64,000 nt of DNA from Endomychus coccineus. Its lineage: Eukaryota; Arthropoda; Insecta; Coleoptera; Endomychidae. Location of the stretch: the NCBI GenBank assembly GCA_958510875.1, contig OY294070.1, positions 121,376,703-121,440,702 on the forward strand, given 5' to 3'. The stretch's first letter is position 1, and every line of letters starts with the position of its first letter. The position numbers were made by a program, and so were the translations under genes. The notes beneath the pieces were generated by a model. The model did not search any database and was not told where the DNA came from. It was given only the letters and a program-made list of their open reading frames with translations. Shown one piece after another: positions 33,546-45,926 of the stretch.

Positions 33546-36255
33546 AAATGGAATTGAAAATAGTTAGTAATGATATCATGAAAGATACAAATAGGTACAA
33601 ATCGTGTGATAAAAACTAAAGTTTAAAATTTAAAGTAGATGAAAAGTAATAAAGTACCGTAATGTTTTTATACGGAACATGCTGTATAACCGATCAACAA
33701 ATATCGCAAACATCCCGATTAGATAGACGTGACAACAAGTGAGATTTTGTAGGACCTCCTCCTACCATCTATTTGAATTTACAAAAAAAGTTACAGCTTA
33801 ATAATTTAACTTGAACCTTCAGTTCGCTTGAATATAATAACCTTTTCTTTCAGCCAATGAAACATGTAATATGAAATTGCACACCGACCTCATTCGTATA
33901 CATTATCTATAATTATCTGGAAATAGTCAAAATTATTTGCGCCATCATTTCATTACCTAGAAAACATAACTCAGCTGAGTAGGAATACATTCATTCTCAA
34001 TATCATCATAGCTTATGATAGTCGAAGATTAACCTGATCGGCTGGCTGCAATTTATTTCATTAAAATCCTACGTAGGTATATTCAGTTATTATGCCTACA
34101 CAATTATTTCTGTATATCGCAATTTCAAATTATCTATCTAGCCATATATAATAACAACACCGCACGTAGACTTATTGAAGAGGTTATTTCTAATAAATAC
34201 AAAATATCCATATCATGGAGCTAGCTTCAGAATTCGAACACAATAAAAAAAATTAATAAGTTAACCTGCGATAACGTTGCCGTTAGGAGTTTCGAACCTA
34301 CGCTATTGAAAGCAAAAACATATGTAGCCTGTGTCTTACTGCATGTAACCAGCAACTGTGATAACGAGCCCTTCTCTGGTCTACTTGGTTTTCTGAAGGT
34401 TATCAATTTACTTATTTTCTCAAATTCTTTCATATACATCATGTGATTAATTAATATCAATATAGCTTGCACGTATTATGTTATGGTTACGTGAATAGAT
34501 TGAAGCTTCAAAGGAAAAGACAGGGGGAACACCCTTTGCTTAAGCCATAGCAAGCAATCAACCTGCCGTTACAAATTAGATCATAAACATATGTCTTAAC
34601 TACCAATAAAGTGTAAAGCACACTTGTTTCCTTTAGAACCTTCTCTGTTAAATACGTAATTTATGATTTTCTGTTGAAACTGTGAGGAACCTCTTCGACT
34701 TTGAAATACTCAACTATGAATTTAACAAGATAATATCTGCTACGAATTACAACTAACGCAATATACTATCATTATATGTTGTTTGAAATAATAATTTATT
34801 TGTGTAGGATTTTATTAAAGTTATAGTGATCCCTAACTTTGAAGAGAATATTAAAACTGAATTAGAAGTAGGTTAGGAGTCTTTAATTATAATCGAAAAC
34901 CATAGTGAGCTGAGAATCGTGTATAGAAAGTAATTGTAATATGATATTTATTTTGATTTATCGTTGAAAAATGTGAAGATGTCCAGCGATTAATTACCAT
35001 ATATTATTCAGATATTTCTAATAATAATCAGAAACGCTTGTAGAGAAATTAATCGATCCTCAACATCAAGTACGAATACTGTTAGTTTCTATCTAGATAC
35101 TTATTAGTTGTATGAAAAATTTTTGCCACTGCCCAATTAATTGTGAGAGTATTAAACATTTCATTTCAAATAGCTCCATCAGTATGGTACTTCTTAAAAA
35201 TGTCCTTGCTTTCTACATTTGGTTTCTGCGGAATGGGTTGGTCTCTCAATCTGTTTTACTTTGGATCAAACGGAAGTACTTAGATTCGTTAATGAAAGTG
35301 AAACTATATATATAACTGCTGCTTCCAAACTAAGCTTGTAAACGTTTGGTTACATCAAATGAAATGTAGTAAATTTGCAAGATTAACATAATTGTACTGA
35401 ATTAAAAAGTTTCAGCTATCAACCATTGTTAAGGAAACTGCATATATTCGTTGTTAATTACATGAACTACATGAACTACATGAACAGTTTTACTTAAATA
35501 AACGTGGTGTGCTGTGTAAACTGAAAATGCATTCCTTTCACATATATTAGAGACAGAGTTAATGTAGCTTCGCAACAGTCAATAAAATCACAGGTAAATG
35601 AAGCAGAGGTGAAGCACTCGCAACTCCAAGAACACGGCAACGGGTTGAAGAGGTTATGAATCTAAATGATTTTGAACACTGGTGCAATTCGAAATGTTAT
35701 TTTTGATACGTACGTAAACAAGGAACATATTGCTTTAAACACAATTCAAGAAAAATGTCTGATACATCTGTTATACAGCAGGTTTTATTCCTTGTACATA
35801 ACTAATTTTTCTTCATAAACAAAGAGTGTCAATTATAATGGTGGAATGGATCGAAACAACTTCCTGCGTTGCTTTGAATTACAACTTCTAATGAATTTAG
35901 AAGAACCCTCCAGCATCGTTATGAATATTGCTAATACCACAGTACTGTATTAGATAAAGTGCCAACAACCACTCCAAACAAATGTGTTATACAAGAATGC
36001 TTAAAAAGGAATAATATACATTATGATAACATATTCTTCAATCACAGTTGTGGCACTTGATAAAAATGAATTAATAACAACCAGTATACGTAGTCGACAA
36101 GTTAACTGAAAGATAAGGGCATCAAGTGCTTCGCCTATCGCCTTAACATTGCATTTTAACCCTGTTCAAGCTTAACTTATTCATATTTTTATACATATTG
36201 ACAATAATTATGACAAGTCATTTAAAGTATCATTTTCTGTATATTATCCATTATA
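33546..36255. other. Intron sequence, nothing recognised
   Basis: AT-rich with no ORF showing motifs. The CATGAACTA direct triplication near 35460-35480 is the only short repeat seen. A tRNA-like fold at about 34265-34370 was considered and set aside. Confidence 0.45.
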
Positions 36256-36838
36256 GCCTCTGTGGATGTATTTACGACTGTAAGTCAGTCGTAATTGTGT
36301 CAATTTGTCATCAGCCGACAGTGTTATTGATGAGTTGACATGGCTTATTTATATGGGTACTTCTAAGAATGGTTGTGTTGCCTGGGATTTCTGATCAACA
36401 CATATGTAACCAACGATAGCAGCTACTACCCTTCTTCACAGACATGCTTAGTCTTAAACTTGTCTGAAGTAAACGACTTTTATAAAATAAAACATTCACA
36501 AAAAGCTCATCGAGCAACATCATTACATTACTATAACAATTACATCAAATTCATTCATCAAGCAACATCATTACACTGCTATAACAATTACAACGATATC
36601 ACTTCAGCGAGCAACATTATTACTTGCAATAACAATAACATCATCAATCTTATAATCAAAACGTTAACCAAGAGAATTACAACTTTAGGTAAACTAGCCT
36701 TCATAAAATAAGGCGAGTCAGTTGGTTTAGTGTAGTTTGTACATAACTGTATATAGATGTGAATAAATAACTTAAAATCATCAAGTGCTATTTGTTCAAC
36801 CAACTACCATCATACTGAGTCATACAAGAAGTGTTAAC
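36256..36838 (+). repeat. Possible solo LTR
   Basis: The segment starts near TGTGGATGTATTTACGACTG and ends AAGTGTTAACA, i.e. TG...CA-like ends. A GAATAAATAAC polyadenylation-like signal lies at 36760. Internally three imperfect repeats of CATCATTACA-CTATAACAATTAC lie at 36517-36640. The ORF across it (36373-36711) is just these Asn/Ile/Thr-rich repeats. No second LTR, primer-binding site or pol gene is visible, so the call is weak. Confidence 0.25.
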
Positions 36839-37064
36839 AACAGCAGCATATAGCACAAACCTCATTGAACACTTCTGGGGTATAACTAGGAACTACTGCA
36901 CGTTGATTCAGATGGTAATTCTGTGAAACAATCATCGTCTATGTAGAAAGAGACTCTAGGAAAAGCAAAGTGAATAATTTTCTGTTACTCGTACAGTAAA
37001 ACGGTATATCCACTATAACACAAATAAGTAAGAAATAATCACATTTATCCACTAAAAATACTAT

Positions 37065-37150
37065 TAAAGTACTAAGGACCTTTCAGCTACCAAGTAGCCA
37101 TCATTTTACTCCCATGATAGCTACTTGGTAGCTGAAAGGTTCTTACTACT
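37065..37150. repeat. Penelope-tail palindrome (hairpin)
   Basis: AAGGACCTTTCAGCTACCAA, GTAGCCATCAT, a short loop, then ATGATAGCTACTTGGTAGC and TGAAAGGTTCTT. The arms are about 30 bp each with few mismatches. Both arms are family 2 Penelope 3' tail sequence, so this is a minimal inverted tail pair. Confidence 0.75.
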
Positions 37151-37998
37151 TGAATAGTGTCTCTATTGAAAACTAAAATTTTTTCAATACTTTTTCAGCT
37201 CGAAATACGCCTTTCGGCAACTTTAAAGCAACATAACCTAATATTTTTATGTGTGCCAGACCCTTACCGGTTAAAATCTTTCCATCTTCTTCATGCATCG
37301 ACTCAGGAATCGCGTTAGCATTACTTCAGAGGCGCGTTTACATACATATTGAATTCGAATCGGCGGTAGATAGTGATTTAATAATTGCGAGCGAGATTCG
37401 ATAAAGATGGAAATAAATTGGCGTTCTATTCGTACCGCGCATGTTAGACGACTTGCTAGACCATATGCTTGCTGCATCAGAATAATTTGGATGTGTGGTG
37501 ATTATCTAAAGATGTTGCCAGAACTAGAATTGAATTGAAGTACTGTAAATTCATTTTAATATTCATAGAACAGATTTACGAGATATTAAGTATTCTCAAA
37601 TCAATGTATAACCGTGCTTCTATCGCAAGTTATGGCCTTAAGTGCAAAGAGAGCCAGTCGGCTTGCTCGCATCGCATATTGTTAGATTCAGCTTGTCGGT
37701 GTTCTGGATTTTTTTTTAAACCGTACTAGACTTCCACATATCTAACCAATTTAATAAATTTCATAAAACTTGATTCTCGAATCATCTTCTGAGTTACCTT
37801 TGACGATAAGTTCTTGGAAAATGGCCCTTGACCATTGCCTTTTGAGGGGAGTATTGTAACATTTATTATTTGCCACCAAGTTAATATGAGCTTCCGTCTC
37901 TACTCCAAGCATTTTGTTGATGATGCCACACTTACATTTGTAGTCAGTCAGCGTTCAGGCATTGTCTGGTTTGTCGTAACTCACAAGACTCTCATATA

Positions 37999-38546
37999 TG
38001 AGGGCAACGTGAAAAGTCAAACACCAATTCGTAGCGCAATTTTGCCATTGCGACTGCGGACCTGTGCGCCGGTGCGTTGTCCTGTTGGAAGAGCCAAATG
38101 CTGTCGCTTTCGCTTTAAATCGGCGTCGAATCGATCCAACAGTTCTGCATAATACACGCTGGTGATCGTTTTTTCAACGTAATCGATATGGACGATATCG
38201 TGTGCATCCCAAAAAACTGTCGTCATGACTTTGTTGGCCGATGAACCCAATCTGGCCTTTTTCGGCTTCGATTCATCAGGACTAGTTCGACGATGAAGAG
38301 TCCTCATAATGTTTGACAAGCGATGCTTGGGTTTGCGAAAAATTTTTCCAAGCACTTTTTTCCAGGTTGCTGCCAGGTTGTTCAAGGTTGCTTGCTTTCG
38401 ATGGGTGTCAAAGCAGAACTGAATGACATCAGTCTAAAAATTGTAATGCGTTCTAGTTAAAGATGGTACATGACAAATGTCACATGAGATTTTTGATTGT
38501 GGCACCATCTGTTTTATTTTTCAGGAACTTTTCCCCCTTGCCCTCG
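37999..38546 (-). mobile_element. Internally deleted mariner (548 bp)
   Basis: The ends TGAGGGCAACGTGAAAAG (37999) and CCCCCTTGCCCTCG (38546) are mariner TIRs, each flanked by TA. The minus strand keeps an N-terminal scrap (near 38385) and a middle region VMTTVFWDAHDIVHIDYVEK, AELLDRFDADLKRKRQHL up to QRTGAQ. The helix-turn-helix and catalytic DETW part between them is deleted, as is the C-terminus. It could move only with transposase supplied in trans. Confidence 0.8.
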
Positions 38547-39233
38547 TATATCACAGATTTAAACACAATCTGTAAATAAAAGGTCGTAATCTACCCTGTT
38601 TATTGCCGTCATAAATTGAATTTTACATACTGACGTATTTTTCAAGAAGTAAAGAAATTTTATTGAACTGTATGCACGTTAAATAAATTGACTACAGTAA
38701 TGAATGATAGGGAATTGCAGTAATTTAACTGTCGCTCATAAATATATTACTCTCTATCTACACTTCAATACGCTTGCTACCAAATGAAACGTATAAATAA
38801 GTAGGTTTTATGAGCTTCTACATACTTGGCAGCCAGCCAGCTGATTATTTATAAATCGTCCATATAATTATGATTGATAATATCCTTTCGGAATACGGGT
38901 TCTTTCTGAAACCAGTTTTGTTTCCGATGGAAGAAGAAGTGAATACTTTTTATTGAATTCAGACGAGTCCCAATCAGTTTGAAATACGCATGCTTTATAC
39001 TGTAATCGCGTTTGTGACAAACACAAACAGAAAATTGACTGGCGAAAAGACAGACACAACTTGATGATAAATGAAGGTCATTGATATGCATATTGATATT
39101 GTAGTTAATAATCAAGAAAATATTAGAAAAGCAGATGGAATGTCAATCCACTATTATAAAAATATCTGAAATACCATCAATATATTACACATCCAATTAT
39201 CCAGAAAGTAAAATCGATGTTCTATTGTTTCAG

Positions 39234-39517
39234 GATTTTATAGCTGCTGTTCGTTCTGGACATAGCGATCTCCGAAAAGTAATCAGAACAAACGAAGCTG
39301 GCAAGTCCGTGGTCTCCACTGGACCACGACTCATACACGAATCGACCAAGAGGAAAAAAGTGATAGATACCGAAGACAAAAGAGATCTCAGTTCCGTGCA
39401 GCCTGATGGAAAAATAATCACAGAAAGTCAACGAACCACCGAACACGAAGAAATTAAAGACGAAGAACTGCCAGAAAACGAACCTGTCCAAGATAGTCAC
39501 AAAGAATCTTCCGAAAG
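39234..39517 (+). CDS. Exon 3 in window of the unnamed gene
   Basis: The acceptor TTGTTTCAG ends at 39233 and the donor GTAAAT starts at 39518. 284 bases, phase 0 in and phase 2 out. It encodes DFIAAVRSGHSDLRKVIRTN, SVVSTGPRLIHESTKRKKV, then a highly acidic tail (EHEEIKDEELPENEP) ending SSE plus a split Arg codon (AG|A). Very rich in E, K, S and T, it is probably disordered. The minus-strand ORF over the same bases is a shadow. The split codon is completed exactly by the first base of the exon at 41517. Confidence 0.85.
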
Positions 39518-39889
39518 GTAAATGCAATTCTTCCAGGGTTACGAGATATATTATTATGTTTCAAGATGTAGATATACAGGAGTCGGGTACTGGGAAAGTA
39601 GTAATAGCGTGTCCGTTTTGAAAGAAGATAAAGCCTAACAACGAAAGCCCTTACACCTACTACGAAATAAATTATGTGAATTCTTTCACAGTTAGATAGA
39701 ATGCTATTAATCCTTTTATCTTTCCTAAGCGAAGAATGAAGAAGCAATTACATATACCTCTTTTCTTTAATGGGCAACTAGTATATGTAATAATTAATAA
39801 TTAATTCGATCAAACTTCGAAATAATGACTGAAAATGGAACTGCTCAGAAAAACTTTCTTTGCTGGAGAGACAATACATACATAGTCCA

Positions 39890-41180
39890 ACCGATCATTA
39901 ATTTTCACGTCTAATGTAATAAGGAATATAAGACTTAAGAAAAATTATTGGCATAAATACAAAAAAGATGCTGATGATTATAATGCATTTAAGACTCTAA
40001 GATCGGCAATCAAAACCGATATTGCCTGTTAGTTTAGGCTATATATATTAAACATAGAAAATAACATAAAAAGTAATTCCAAATCTTTCTGGTCATTTTT
40101 TTTTGATACTCTTAGCTACTCTAGTCCTCATGATATTGTTAATGTCTTTGCAAAGTACTTCCACAGTGTCTGTAATAACTCTAATTCAACTAATAATAAA
40201 CCTTCGGATAACTTTAATAACCTCAATAATAATATTCCAACTCTTTCAATTCTTAGTTTCTCTGAAGTGATTCAAGTTACTAAAATACTTAAAGCAAGTC
40301 ACATGAAGGGGCCAAATTAAATTTCTGCTTTTTTCGTGAAAGATTGCATCAATATATTTGCAGCTCCACTGGCATTTATATATTCATTAGCCTTAAAATC
40401 GCATACTTTTCCGGATCTGTGGAAAGTTTCGAAACTAGTACCGGTTTTTAAAAAGGTAATAAACATGAAGTTACTAATATCGCCCAATTGCCATCATTAA
40501 TATTTTCTGTAAAATATTTGAATATGTCTTATAGCTACTTTCAATCATGTAAAACAGCAGATATCCCCAGAGCATCATGGGTTCATGCCTGGCAGATCAA
40601 CTGTTACTTAAGTTGCTACAGTAAATACTTGGCTGATCTTTTCGATGAGACTGGCCAGGTTGATTGTATCTACTTCAATGTTGCTAAGGCATTTGATAAA
40701 ATGGATCACAGTATTTTATTGAATAAAATATCTAGCTTTGGACTTACAAATCATTTGATTGAATTTTGGTATTTTTTCCTAAGTGATAGATATCAATATG
40801 TAGATTATAGAAGTTTCAAATCGTATTTATTTCATGCCACCTCAGGTGTAACTCAAGGGTCAGTACTTGAACCACTCCTATTCAATTTATTTATCAATGA
40901 CATTTTTTCTTTATTTGTCTGTTATTTTCTTCTTTACGCAGACGATTTAAAACTATACTCGGCATTCTTTATGTTATAACTCATTGCAGCAAGACTTGCA
41001 TGCGCTCAGTACTTTTACCGTGCTTTAAGAAAAATTTTACAAGCATATGTAGACTTTCAGAACTATCTTTATTGTCAACAGATCTACTCAAACAGTTGTC
41101 TGAAAATCCCAATTTCATGACAATTGAAGATCTCGCCATAAAAGTTGAATGACATTATAAATGCTTGCTGCCCTTGCTCG
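39890..41180 (+). pseudogene. LINE reverse transcriptase, degenerate, in intron 3
   Basis: + strand, many frame changes. KNYWHKYKKDADDYNAFKTL (39938-), then SFSEVIQVTKILKASHMKGP at about 40258, PLAFIYSLALKSHTFPDLW, then 40488-40979: VAKAFDKMDHSILLNKISSF (motif A, D present), SGVTQGSVLEPLLFNLF (motif B, altered from GVPQGSVLGPLLF) and LLYADDLKLYS (YADD intact). It belongs with CR1/Jockey-type enzymes. Frameshifts near 40470 and 40600 and the motif B changes make it inactive. Confidence 0.75.
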
Positions 41181-41516
41181 AAATGTCACCGCAGGCCACT
41201 ACCATTTATATGATGTATGACCTGCTCGAAATGTAATGACGCTAGAGTTATAACAAATGTTACTGAAGAAAATAGGAAAATAGATAAAAATTTCCCTTGA
41301 TTTGATATTTTAAAAACAATCATGGGAGTAGTGTTTACTTTTGGTCTCTGTTGTGTCTTTAATGAAACCCCTGTATATTCATGAATGAGTATCAAAGCGT
41401 ATGACAATAATTGAAGAAAGTTTCATAACGGAGTCATTTTGGGATTTGTATTCACTAAGTTAGAGTAATAGGAAAGAGTTATACCAAAATTCAATTATAC
41501 TTTTTGATTGTTACAG

Positions 41517-41716
41517 ATATTTGAAAACAAGAGACCAATTAGATGTGGATTATTTGGCCGATGGACTCAATATAGGCCACGAAATGAGGTTCAAGACGGA
41601 AAACATAGAGGTCGAAAAACGAGGAGAAGGTGTAGACGAACCAGATTTTGATTCGCTTTCTGCTAGATTGAGGAGAAGAACAAATAACAATAATCGACAA
41701 CCTCATAGATATAGAG
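41517..41716 (+). CDS. Exon 4 in window of the unnamed gene
   Basis: The acceptor GATTGTTACAG ends at 41516 and the donor GTAACT starts at 41717. The first base completes the Arg codon from exon 3 and the last base (G) starts a Gly codon finished at 53139. 66 whole codons: YLKTRDQLDVDYLADGLNIG, HEMRFKTENIEVEKRGEGVD, EPDFDSLSARLRRRTNNNNR. The YLKTRD-to-MRFKTE part looks like the most structured piece of the protein. It contains the only early in-frame Met (GHEMRF) that a short isoform from the internal promoter could use. Confidence 0.83.
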
Positions 41717-43105
41717 GTAACTAAATAAATTAATAATCTATTGTCTTGAATATAATACTTGGACATGTTTAGATTGTTATTTAGTAAATTCGTGTGAAGG
41801 TTAACGCCGGACTTAAGTCTATGGGGACCTGCGGTTAAAGGATGAAACATTTGACCAAAAGTAATCATATTTCTATTCGTCATAAAAAACGGAGAAACTT
41901 TTTGCAACTGTTTTCAAACGCTACAATGAAAGCATCAAAAGATAAATTGCTGAGAATGCCGCTTTGAATGCTCAAAGCTATCAGACTGGTAAAAAGATCT
42001 TGTCCCATACTCATATCTTGTTTTGATCAAAATTCTGAGGTAGTATGAAAAAAAATTGAAAAGCTTTTTCTTCACTAAATCCGGGTCTGTGAGAAGCAAA
42101 TGCTAAATTGATTCCATTACCGTTTGACTTTGGGTTAGGGAAATCTACTGATAAACTACAAGAGATATGTAGGTATAGGGAACCCAAATAAGGTTATTAG
42201 AATCAGGATCGAATAACGATAATGAATACAGGAAGTTCCATTTGAAATAAGTAATTTTTTGGGTTGAAAACAGTGAAATACAAAAGTATAATACACAAAC
42301 CCTATATAATTTCCAGAGAATATCTTTATTTTAGAATAAAATCCAATATTTCTGCTGAAGTATCAATACAATTTGAACCACCCACCTCGAATATGTACGG
42401 CAAGTACGCCTGTTAAATTATGATCTACATTCCCAAAAACAACTGGGGAGCTCAGAAATGTCATGTCTTAGGTATATGTAATATAACAGCAACTTGCCTT
42501 TATTTACTTGGCGCAATCGAAATATTTTCACAACTTTGATTGTGTGTAACTATTTTAAACAGGCTGTATGATTCACAATAATTTTAAAACCTGCTCCTCC
42601 TACTCTACAACAAAAAGAATGTGTAATATTGTCATGGCTTTCCATAGAATAGATGCGAATAGAGTGCGCCATAGGTTCTAGATTAGTAAAGTATTAGATA
42701 TAGATAGGTCTAATGCTTATATTTAATCCAATACTAGATCCACCAAACAATTTTGGACACGAATGAGTTTTGAATATCATTTTTTTGGAGATAGATATGT
42801 GAGAAGCACACCTTAAATTTGCACTCATATTTTCTTTTACTTTATGTGCTTTTAAGACATGATTCTCAAGAAAAATGTGTTCGACCGAAGGAACCATTAT
42901 TTTGTAATATATAGATAGATAGATAGATTTATTCATAGTAGACATTGTTGTATTACACTTCAGAAGCAATATGAAATAAATGTAATATAACGCAAAACAA
43001 AATTGTAACAAACAAATGTGAATAACCTATTTCTTCGTTAGACACCTGTAGGAGATATTTACGCTGAATACAAACTAACTAAATAGTAATAAACTATAAA
43101 ATAGT
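41717..43105 (+). other. Start of the 11.4-kb intron 4; no features recognised
   Basis: AT-rich, with a (TAGA)4-type microsatellite at 42912-42929. No transposon motif or splice-consistent exon was seen in this part. Confidence 0.45.
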
Positions 43106-43109
43106 TCAC

Positions 43110-43535
43110 ACTGTGGATATATTATAACACTATTGATGAGAAATAATCAACCTTATCCCCTAAAAATACTATTGAAGTAATGAAGAACTTTCCGCTACCA
43201 AGTAGCCATCATTATAGTAAACTAAATTATAATTCAAAATGTGCCTGTTTGAATATTATTAGGGGATAATAATGTAAACAATGGGTTATCCTCAGCTGAA
43301 GATAAATTGGAATTTAATAAATTGCTTTTCCGTTTATACATTTCCATCCCTTCTTTATTACCTATATATTTGTCTATACTGTGTTTTAAACATGGTAAAC
43401 TTTCTTGATAAAAAATGTGACCTGTATTAAAAATATGTTCGGCTACCGCTGATTTTTCAGCATCATTTTTCTTTATATGAGCAAAATGTTAACGCGAGTT
43501 AACATTTGTCGAAATCGGAAACTTTATCGAAGGTG
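43110..43535 (-). pseudogene. Penelope-like element, family 2, minus half of an inverted pair
   Basis: The minus strand reads from 43535 down: VSDFDKC-type start of the GIY-YIG region, EHIFNTGHIFYQESLPCLK-like sequence (43440-43385), then the tail CAGCTGAGGATAACCCATTG and GATGGCTACTTGGTAGCGG (complement of 43190-43215). Its 5' end abuts the + copy starting at 43547, giving a head-to-head pair. Confidence 0.68.
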
Positions 43536-43546
43536 TTGCCTTAAGG

Positions 43547-44840
43547 GTGTTTAAGCTTGTTCTTACTAGTTGTATTGTTAATTTAGAAGACAAATTGAAA
43601 ACAGATAGTCAACTTCCTTTCCTTGATATTAACATTATAAAAGATGGTAATCACTTGGATTTCGACATACAGTATCGGAAACAAGTCTTCTGGGGTATAG
43701 ACAGAAATCTACACAAGCAACAAGGAACGCAATGATATGATAATACCACATAAACAAGAGAGACGTACTGCTGTGCGCCCCTCCTCTTATCCCACCTGAT
43801 ACGTTAACTGACCACGTGGCAAAGCGAGCTTGACTCTTCTCTGTGTCGTGACGTCGATATCCTATCCCTTCCTCGAGCGAGTCGAGGAGAAATTGTAATG
43901 CTCTCTCAACATATACTCATATAGAAAGTTATTCTTTATGCTCTCATGAAACCACCATACCCAAGATAAATACTTTATACAGAAAACCCACTCAAAGAAA
44001 TAGGTATACCCCGGCGGATTCAGCTACACCATTTAGATATAAAATACCTCCGTTTAATAGTCTAGTTCATAGATTATCGAACGTCCCTTTGAGCCAGCTA
44101 AATTAAAACAATGAAGTTGAGAAGCTTCAGTGAATTGTGTTGGACAAGGGTTACCACAAATCTTTGATCGATACTTTAATTTCTAAACAAAAAAGGAAAT
44201 CGGAACATAACCAACTAATCAAATTAGAGCCATTAGCTTCAAATACTTAATAATAAAATTTAAAAGTTTCACTTATCATTCTTCAGTAGTTAATAAATTT
44301 CATAGCTTCTAAATTTGCAATAAAACCAGTTTATAGATGTATGAACAATCTAAAACGCAGTTTAGGGAATACCTTTGATTAAGTTTCCGATTTTGACAAA
44401 TCCGGGATTTTCAAAATCAATTGTGAGTCGTGTTCAAAATGCTATGGGGGTCAAACTAGAAGGAACATTTTAACTCGTTTTAAGGAACATTTTGCCCATA
44501 TGAAGAAAAATAATGGTGAAAAATCAGCGGCAGTCGAACATATTTTGAATACAGGTCACACCATTTCTCAAGAAAGCTTATCATGTTTAAAACTCAGTAC
44601 AGACAAGTATTTGGGTAATTTAGAAGGGATGGAAATAATATAAATAAACGAGAAAGCAATTCATTAAATTACGATTTATCTCCAGCTGAGGGTAACCAAT
44701 TGTTTACATTATTATCCCAAAATAATATTTAAACAAGCACATTTTGATTTATAATTTAGTTTATCCTGATGATGGCTACTTGGTAGCAGAAAGGTCCTCG
44801 GTACTTTAATAGTATTTTTATAGCATAAGGGTAATTATTT
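43547..44840 (+). pseudogene. Penelope-like element, family 2, plus half of an inverted pair
   Basis: + strand: end of the reverse transcriptase (NLEDKLKTDSQLPFLDINII, KDGNHLDFDI), interrupted at about 43675-43976 by some 300 bp of unrelated sequence flanked by ATACAG. Then RKPTQ-type linker, KSGIFKINCESCSKCYGGQT, RRNILTRFKEHFAHMKKNNG, EHILNTGHTISQESLSCLK and DKYLGNLEGM (GIY-YIG end, about 44400-44635), then the family 2 tail to 44840. Catalytic reverse-transcriptase residues are not included. Confidence 0.72.
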
Positions 44841-45299
44841 TTTTATGAATAGTAACTAAATAGTAAATTGCAAAGCTAAACTCAAGATACTTCATAAAAG
44901 CACGATAAAAGTAGAATTTTAAAAACATCCAAAATATGTTCCTACATTTGAATTTTGTTTTCTAGTTTTAAAAAAATCCAAATTTTGGAGATAAGATTTT
45001 TCATCGAAAATTCTCAAATTTGCAGCTAATATGCTATTCGCTCTCTAACATTTCAACTTCATAATAATCATATTCTCTCTTAGAGTAGGAGGAAGGGGGC
45101 ATCACTCCCAGGCGGCAGAAACCTATGCTACAACACTGATTAAAATGAACTGTGACCCCTGTAGTTCGGTCGATGTTTTACGATTGACCCCACTCAGTTA
45201 ATTCTCTTCACCATATTCACCTAAATGATCGTCATTAATCGTACAATTATAAACAATTTTGTCTATTTGATTTATAATTGTGTGAAATTATCAGTTGAA

Positions 45300-45330
45300 C
45301 GAGAAAATACTCTCTCTCTCTCTCTCCACT
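45300..45330. repeat. (CT)n microsatellite
   Basis: ACTCTCTCTCTCTCTCTCC run, about nine units. Confidence 0.8.
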
Positions 45331-45359
45331 CTCGTGGAATCAAGCATGAAATGAAAATA

Positions 45360-45585
45360 TAACGAAAGAATTATTGTGTAGTGAAGTGAATCTTCCTCAA
45401 TGGGCTTCACACCCGTGACATTATAGGCTTTCAAGTACTCATGTACATACGATTGCATTACAATGGTTAATACGTCTGAAGTTTCGGTTTTTACTAATAA
45501 TCCGTTGCGTAATATTAGCGGTTTCAATGGAATGGCCATTGTATCACAATGTATCATCATGTAACTTTCCCACTGACCCGTTTAC
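45360..45585 (-). other. Possible antisense coding fragment, unassigned
   Basis: The minus strand is open from about 45585 (WESYMMIHCDTMAIPLKPL) through ILRNGLLVKTETSDVLTIVM and QSYVHEYLKAYNVTGVKPIE. The composition is protein-like, unlike most chance ORFs here. No family is recognised and no convincing splice acceptor is found upstream. It could be a retro-copied exon or chance. Confidence 0.2.
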
Positions 45586-45926
45586 CTGTAACTAAACGTT
45601 GTCAACAACCATTAAAAGAACATGCTTTCTACGTACACTTTTCTACAAAAATATGAATTAATTGTTGAGTGTGGTGTTTCACGTGAATTTTATTACATGC
45701 AATAATTTCTATTTGCTGTTTCAATTTCTAAGCTTTCCATTCAAGATGAATATAAAGATTTGTTGAGCATACAATTTCATCAATAAAATAGAATCACAAG
45801 TTGTGCCACCCCCACAATATTATTTTCTCTTTATGGTCTTTACTATTGCGTAAAGAATTGAAATCGTTTTTTATGGTGAAAAAAGTTAAATCATAGCAAT
45901 CAATTTCTGAACTAAATTCAAATAAT

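Larger units (their letters stand above)
8370..39233 (+). other. 30.9-kb intron between exons 2 and 3
   Basis: Inferred from phase-compatible splice sites (GTGCGT donor at 8370; TTGTTTCAG acceptor ending 39233). It holds at least fifteen recognisable transposable-element fragments in both orientations, a 141-bp minisatellite and a possible alternative first exon near 16.7 kb. Stretches such as 8380-8900, 17000-18000, 23000-23780, 28150-28870, 33550-36250 and 38560-39230 show nothing I can name. Confidence 0.7.

Noticed and set aside
34265..34372. tRNA-like fold on the minus strand
   Set aside because: A 7-bp acceptor stem (GTTGCTG/CGGCAAC) and a GGTTCGAAAC box can be drawn, but the T-arm does not pair in the canonical 5-bp/7-nt form and no convincing D-arm or anticodon stem was found.
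36373..36711. 112-codon ORF rich in Asn, Ile and Thr
   Set aside because: It is produced by imperfect DNA repeats (CATCATTACA-type) in an AT-rich segment and shows no domain.
39222..39527. 101-codon minus-strand ORF
   Set aside because: Antisense shadow of exon 3, caused by its Glu/Lys-rich codons.
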